From an uncultured Holdemanella sp. (GTDB lineage Bacteria; Bacillota_I; Bacilli_A; Erysipelotrichales; Erysipelotrichaceae): a stretch of 16,368 bases of DNA. Shown here in pieces: positions 14,371-16,368 of the stretch (position 1 is its first letter; every line of letters begins with the position of its first letter). The notes beneath the pieces were generated by a model, which saw nothing but the letters and a program-made list of their open reading frames with translations, was not told the DNA's origin and made no database searches. The stretch is from the NCBI RefSeq assembly GCF_934772795.1, contig NZ_CAKVMR010000046.1, forward strand, positions 1-16,368, in the 5' to 3' direction. Made by a program: the position numbers and the translations under genes.

Positions 14371-14470
14371 ATTTTCGAGCCGAACATTTATTAGACGCTT
14401 TCGGTGAGCGAACAATATTTTCGAGCCGGACATTTATTAGTTGCTTCCGGTAAGCAACAATATTTTCGAT
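14371..14470 (+). ncRNA. Probable type III antitoxin RNA (ToxI/CptI-like pseudoknot repeats)
   Basis: Two tandem units (14371-14416, 46 nt; 14417-14461, 45 nt) and a partial third (ATTTTCGAT from 14462) begin ATTTTCGAGCCG. Each folds as an H-type pseudoknot. In unit 1, CCGAA (14380-14384) pairs with loop TTCGG (14400-14404) inside hairpin CGCT/AGCG (14396-14399 with 14407-14410). In unit 2, CCGGA (14426-14430) pairs with TCCGG (14446-14450) inside GTTGCT/AGCAAC (14440-14445 with 14453-14458). One pseudoknot pair (A-T to G-C) and one stem pair (C-G to T-A) change in a compensatory way. Tandem pseudoknot repeats plus a terminator are the mark of type III toxin-antitoxin RNAs, and about two 45-nt repeats recalls the CptIN family. 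No full toxin gene follows. Confidence 0.7.
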
Positions 14471-14490
14471 AACAGGAAACCTGTTTCTTT
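14471..14490 (+). terminator. Terminator after the pseudoknot repeats
   Basis: AACAGG (14471-14476) pairs with CCTGTT (14480-14485) around AAA, followed by TCTTT. Type III systems place a leaky terminator between antitoxin RNA and toxin gene. The short U-tract on this strand fits. Confidence 0.65.
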
Positions 14491-14574
14491 CATTATGATA
14501 TGGTTGAAACTTAAATATGTCAATAATATACAAAACTGAATGGTTGAAAGAATTCAATTAGATTCGATGATAAA
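14491..14574 (+). other. Possible vestige of a type III toxin start
   Basis: An ATG at 14495 gives only MIWLKLKYVNNIQN before TGA (14537-14539). It sits where the toxin of a type III system would begin, but there is no ribosome-binding site, and the homology to the second kinase starts about 35 bp after the stop. ToxN-like proteins often start with a short lysine- and tyrosine-containing strand, so this may be a leftover. The evidence is weak, and it could be plain intergenic sequence. Confidence 0.2.
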
Positions 14575-14694
14575 ATAAGAAAATGGCAATGAATGCAGGT
14601 ATGAATGGGCATGTTTCTAAGCCAATTGATGTGAATGTATTGGAAAAGCAGATCATAAACATATTCAAAAAAGTGTCATAATTGGCACTTTTTT
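14575..14694 (+). pseudogene. Duplicate of the second kinase 3' end with terminator
   Basis: Bases from 14575 match 14192 onward at a constant offset of 383 with only a handful of substitutions, including the stop (14679-14681) and the terminator hairpin (14668-14693). The frame still reads MAMNAGMNGHVSKPIDVNVL, then EKQIINIFKKVS and stop. Differences are mild at the protein level (for example NQILN becomes KQIIN), so it may derive from a different allele of the gene rather than from neutral decay. It has no start and no kinase domains. Confidence 0.9.
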
Positions 14695-14695
14695 C

Positions 14696-14725
14696 TATAC
14701 AAGGCATATATTTCCGGTTTATAAT
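14696..14725 (+). promoter_or_regulatory. Promoter of the 99-aa gene
   Basis: -10 TATAAT (14720-14725) and -35 candidate TATACA (14696-14701) are 18 bp apart, directly after the duplicated terminator. Confidence 0.45.
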
Positions 14726-14760
14726 GTTGGTAGTTCGATGCAAAGGAGTGGTAATTATAT

Positions 14761-15060
14761 ATGAGATTTTTTGATTACATTGATACTATCGAAAAGCCTA
14801 CGATTGAGAATATTCGAGTTATATATAAGGCTATAAATGAGAAGTATGATGATCTCATAGACATGGCACTGGAGCCGAATAGTAAGAATTATAAAAAGTG
14901 GGTTCAGAATATGGAGTGTTTAAAAAAGTCTGAAAACATGTTGATTGATTGTATTGGCAATAACCAAATCACTGATACGGAGTGGTTAGAGCTTATGTAT
15001 AATATATATAAGTATCAGGTTAAGTATGGTGGTTTAAAATACCTTACAGTTGTATTATAG
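14761..15060 (+). CDS. Hypothetical protein, 99 aa
   Basis: Not recognised. It starts MRFFDYIDTIEKPTIENI, is mostly helical and acidic in its first half, has no signal peptide or membrane segment, and ends with a short hydrophobic stretch (GGLKYLTVVL). AAAGGAG (14742-14748) lies 12 nt before the ATG, a long spacing. It has its own promoter and terminator, so it is a single-gene unit. It follows the type III antitoxin candidate and the duplicated kinase end, but it is shorter than ToxN-type toxins and does not resemble them as far as I can judge. It may be cargo that arrived with the same insertion. Confidence 0.7.
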   Translation: MRFFDYIDTIEKPTIENIRVIYKAINEKYDDLIDMALEPNSKNYKKWVQNMECLKKSENMLIDCIGNNQITDTEWLELMYNIYKYQVKYGGLKYLTVVL

Positions 15061-15066
15061 GAAAGG

Positions 15067-15098
15067 ACAGGATTCGTAATGAATTCTGTTTTTCTTTT
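15067..15098 (+). terminator. Intrinsic terminator of the 99-aa gene
   Basis: ACAGGATTC (15067-15075) pairs with GAATTCTGT (15081-15089), 9 bp with one G·U, around GTAAT, followed by TTTTCTTTT. Confidence 0.85.
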
Positions 15099-15137
15099 GC
15101 ACATTTTAATAATTCTGTTGCACTTTTTAATCGAGTT
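15097..15137 (+). promoter_or_regulatory. Tandem TTGCAC-type direct repeats upstream of the surface-protein operon
   Basis: TTGCACATTTTA (15097) and TTGCACTTTTTA (15118) start 21 bp apart, with ATCGAGT after the second. They match the pair at 11788-11825. The distance to the next gene is over 300 bp. Confidence 0.35.
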
Positions 15138-15143
15138 TATTTC

Positions 15144-15154
15144 GGGGGGGGGGG
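15144..15154 (+). repeat. Homopolymeric G11 tract
   Basis: Eleven consecutive G in a very AT-rich intergenic region (15099-15460), about 307 bp before the signal peptidase gene. Between it and 15332 I see only AT-rich sequence without a recognisable feature. A tract of this length is prone to slippage. Confidence 0.85.
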
Positions 15155-15332
15155 ACACATATATAACCAAAAAGTAAAATAAGTAAGTAAAAACTTAGGA
15201 TTTACAATATTTAATACAAAATAAATATAACCATCGTAATTTAGGTATTTGAAAAATGATTGTAAGGCGCGTAATATGTAGATTACCAAAAGTTAGTAAA
15301 TCTTAAAATGCTTGATAGGTAAGGGATATTTG

Positions 15333-15350
15333 ATGTATTTATGAATACAT
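15333..15350. promoter_or_regulatory. Inverted repeat, possible operator
   Basis: ATGTATT (15333-15339) and AATACAT (15344-15350) are a perfect 7-bp inverted repeat with a 4-bp spacer, an operator-sized palindrome about 40 bp upstream of the putative promoter of the surface-protein operon. Confidence 0.4.
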
Positions 15351-15370
15351 TATTGATAATTTGTACAATA

Positions 15371-15425
15371 TTTTTTTACTAAAGTGGTTTACAAGTTGAC
15401 AAAGTAAACTTTTTTTTACTAACTT
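15371..15425 (+). promoter_or_regulatory. Promoter region of signal peptidase operon with inverted and direct repeats
   Basis: A perfect -35 TTGACA (15396-15401) lies inside the inverted repeat GTTTAC/GTAAAC (15387-15392 and 15404-15409). The -10 is poor (TAACTT, 15420-15425, 18 bp away), which suggests an activated promoter. TTTTTTTACTAA occurs twice, near 15371 and 15411, flanking the -35. Confidence 0.45.
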
Positions 15426-15460
15426 GAAGTAAGCGCTACCAATGAATATAGGGGTTAGAT

Positions 15461-16108
15461 ATGGAGAAGAAGGATTTAAAGCATTTGAGTCGTAGTGAGT
15501 TGGTGGATGTCATTTGTGAGATGAAAAAGGACACTACAGGTTCAAATGATTTAACAATGGAAGAGATAGAATCGGAGCAGAAGCGATTAAGGGATAGAGC
15601 TGTATATCGTAAGACTTTAAAAGGGACGGTTGGCATATTGGTTGTGGTGGCTGCCATTTCTGTTTTAGTAGCTACGTTATGGATGCCCGTATTATCTATT
15701 TATGGCTATAGTATGTCTCCTACTTTAGAACAGGGGCAGTATGTTGTTTCTGTGAAGAATACGGATTTAAAGTCGGGAGATATTGTAGCTTTTTGGCAGG
15801 GAAATAAGTTGTTGGTAAAACGTGTTATTGCAGGTCCTGGTCAATGGGTAGATATGGATGTGAATGGCAATGTGAGTGTGGATGGTAAGGCTTTGGATGA
15901 GAAGTATTTAAATGAAAAAGCATTGGGTAATTGTGATATTGATTTGCCACATCAGGTGTCTGAATCACATTGGTTTTTAATGGGTGATAATAGGGATACT
16001 TCCATAGATTCTAGAAGTAGAGTGATAGGAGATATTTCAAAGGAACAAATAGAGGGTCAGATTATTTTTAGAATTTGGCCTTTTAATCAAATAGGAAGTG
16101 TAAAGTAG
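15461..16108 (+). CDS. Type I signal peptidase (S26A family)
   Basis: A 215-aa membrane-anchored serine protease that removes signal peptides from exported proteins. A charged cytoplasmic N-terminal extension of about 50 aa precedes one membrane segment (about 55-75). The catalytic Ser is S84 in GYSMSPTL and the general-base Lys is K120 in LLVKRVIAGPGQ. The C-terminal box is GDNRDTSIDSR (175-185). The Ser-Lys dyad separates it from the Ser-His SipW/archaeal type. AGGGG lies 6 nt before the ATG. The next gene starts 10 bp after its stop and encodes a surface protein, so this is probably a dedicated peptidase of a pilus or adhesin operon. I did not assign a sip or lep symbol because several paralogs are usual. 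Confidence 0.93.
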   Translation: MEKKDLKHLSRSELVDVICEMKKDTTGSNDLTMEEIESEQKRLRDRAVYRKTLKGTVGILVVVAAISVLVATLWMPVLSIYGYSMSPTLEQGQYVVSVKNTDLKSGDIVAFWQGNKLLVKRVIAGPGQWVDMDVNGNVSVDGKALDEKYLNEKALGNCDIDLPHQVSESHWFLMGDNRDTSIDSRSRVIGDISKEQIEGQIIFRIWPFNQIGSVK

Positions 16109-16118
16109 GTGAGAGAGC

Positions 16119-16368
16119 ATGGTTTCGGATTATATAAAAAAACTACTTAAGGATAAAGCACGGTTAAAGAAATGGAAAAGGATTACTTTAGCCCTTTCTT
16201 GCGTGGTTGTTTTTTGCGTGGTTTATGCACTCACTCTTCCTGCCATTACTTTAGAGGGTAAAACCATTTGTGGAATGGAAGAACATACACATACTGAAGA
16301 GTGTTTTCAAGATGATGAATTAGTGTGTGGTAAAGAAGAACATCAACATACTGAAGATTGTTACGAAA
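16119..16368 (+). CDS. Pilin or surface adhesin precursor, N-terminal part (runs off the window)
   Basis: 83 codons are visible and the gene continues past the end. A basic start (MVSDYIKKLLKDKARLKKWK) is followed by a hydrophobic signal segment (ITLALSCVVVFCVVYALTLP) and then AITLEGKTICGMEEHTHTEEC and CGKEEHQHTEDCY, two copies of a Cys/His motif (CGxEEHxHTExCY). In Firmicutes this N-terminus is typical of large Cna-B or SpaA-like pilins and adhesins with LPxTG anchors, but those parts lie outside the window. AGGTGAG overlaps the stop of the signal peptidase gene. Cleavage by the adjacent peptidase is a reasonable inference. Confidence 0.82.
   Translation, partial: MVSDYIKKLLKDKARLKKWKRITLALSCVVVFCVVYALTLPAITLEGKTICGMEEHTHTEECFQDDELVCGKEEHQHTEDCYE

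Noticed and set aside
14371..14470. CRISPR array
   Set aside because: Only two units, with no constant repeat and unique spacer pattern; variable positions are compensatory base-pair changes in a pseudoknot.
14282..14557. 91-aa minus-strand open frame across the pseudoknot repeats
   Set aside because: It crosses the kinase terminator and both RNA repeats and has no convincing start signal; covariation in the repeats fits a plus-strand RNA.

Overview
The window comes from a low-GC Gram-positive bacterium. The gene content and protein style suggest a Firmicute of the Erysipelotrichia type, which is an inference from family resemblance only. Genes are dense, ribosome-binding sites are strong, and several intrinsic terminators contain the stop codon of the gene they follow. 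I see no insertion sequence, CRISPR array or rRNA.

Layout. Bases 1-186: two identical tRNA-Leu(CAA) genes (the first cut by the window edge) and a terminator. 262-3505: an overlapping mnmA-recD2 pair (tRNA 2-thiolation, helicase). 3511-4071: an intact YefM-type antitoxin, a broken RelE/ParE-type toxin and a shredded second copy of the recD2 3' end. 4072-4299: a DUF1653 protein. 4396-6064: two paralogous Crp/Fnr-type regulators. Their intergenic region carries two probable minus-strand small RNA genes. 6078-8582 (minus): a soluble hybrid histidine kinase behind a candidate attenuator. 8684-8801 (minus): a second copy of the small RNA. 8902-11764: a trkA-trkH potassium-uptake operon. 11974-14298: a second soluble hybrid kinase. 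14371-14490: two 45-46 nt repeats with covarying pseudoknots followed by a terminator, the layout of a type III toxin-antitoxin RNA, but with no intact toxin after it. 14575-14694: a duplicate of the kinase 3' end with its terminator. 14761-15060: an orphan 99-aa protein. 15461 to the end: a type I signal peptidase and the start of a probable pilin or adhesin. The upstream region of that operon holds a G11 tract, direct repeats and two inverted repeats.

Three observations stand out. (1) Paralogous minus-strand small RNAs share promoter geometry, a hairpin with conserved stem and variable loop, a single-stranded UUUCCUAU anti-Shine-Dalgarno motif and a covarying terminator. (2) A probable type III antitoxin RNA is orphaned. 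(3) Both toxin-antitoxin loci lie between the 3' end of a host gene and a second copy of that 3' end, and in both the toxin is lost while the antitoxin survives.

The window mixes housekeeping functions with signalling (two Crp-like regulators, two hybrid kinases), RNA-level control, potassium homeostasis and surface display. The functional links among these modules are inference.
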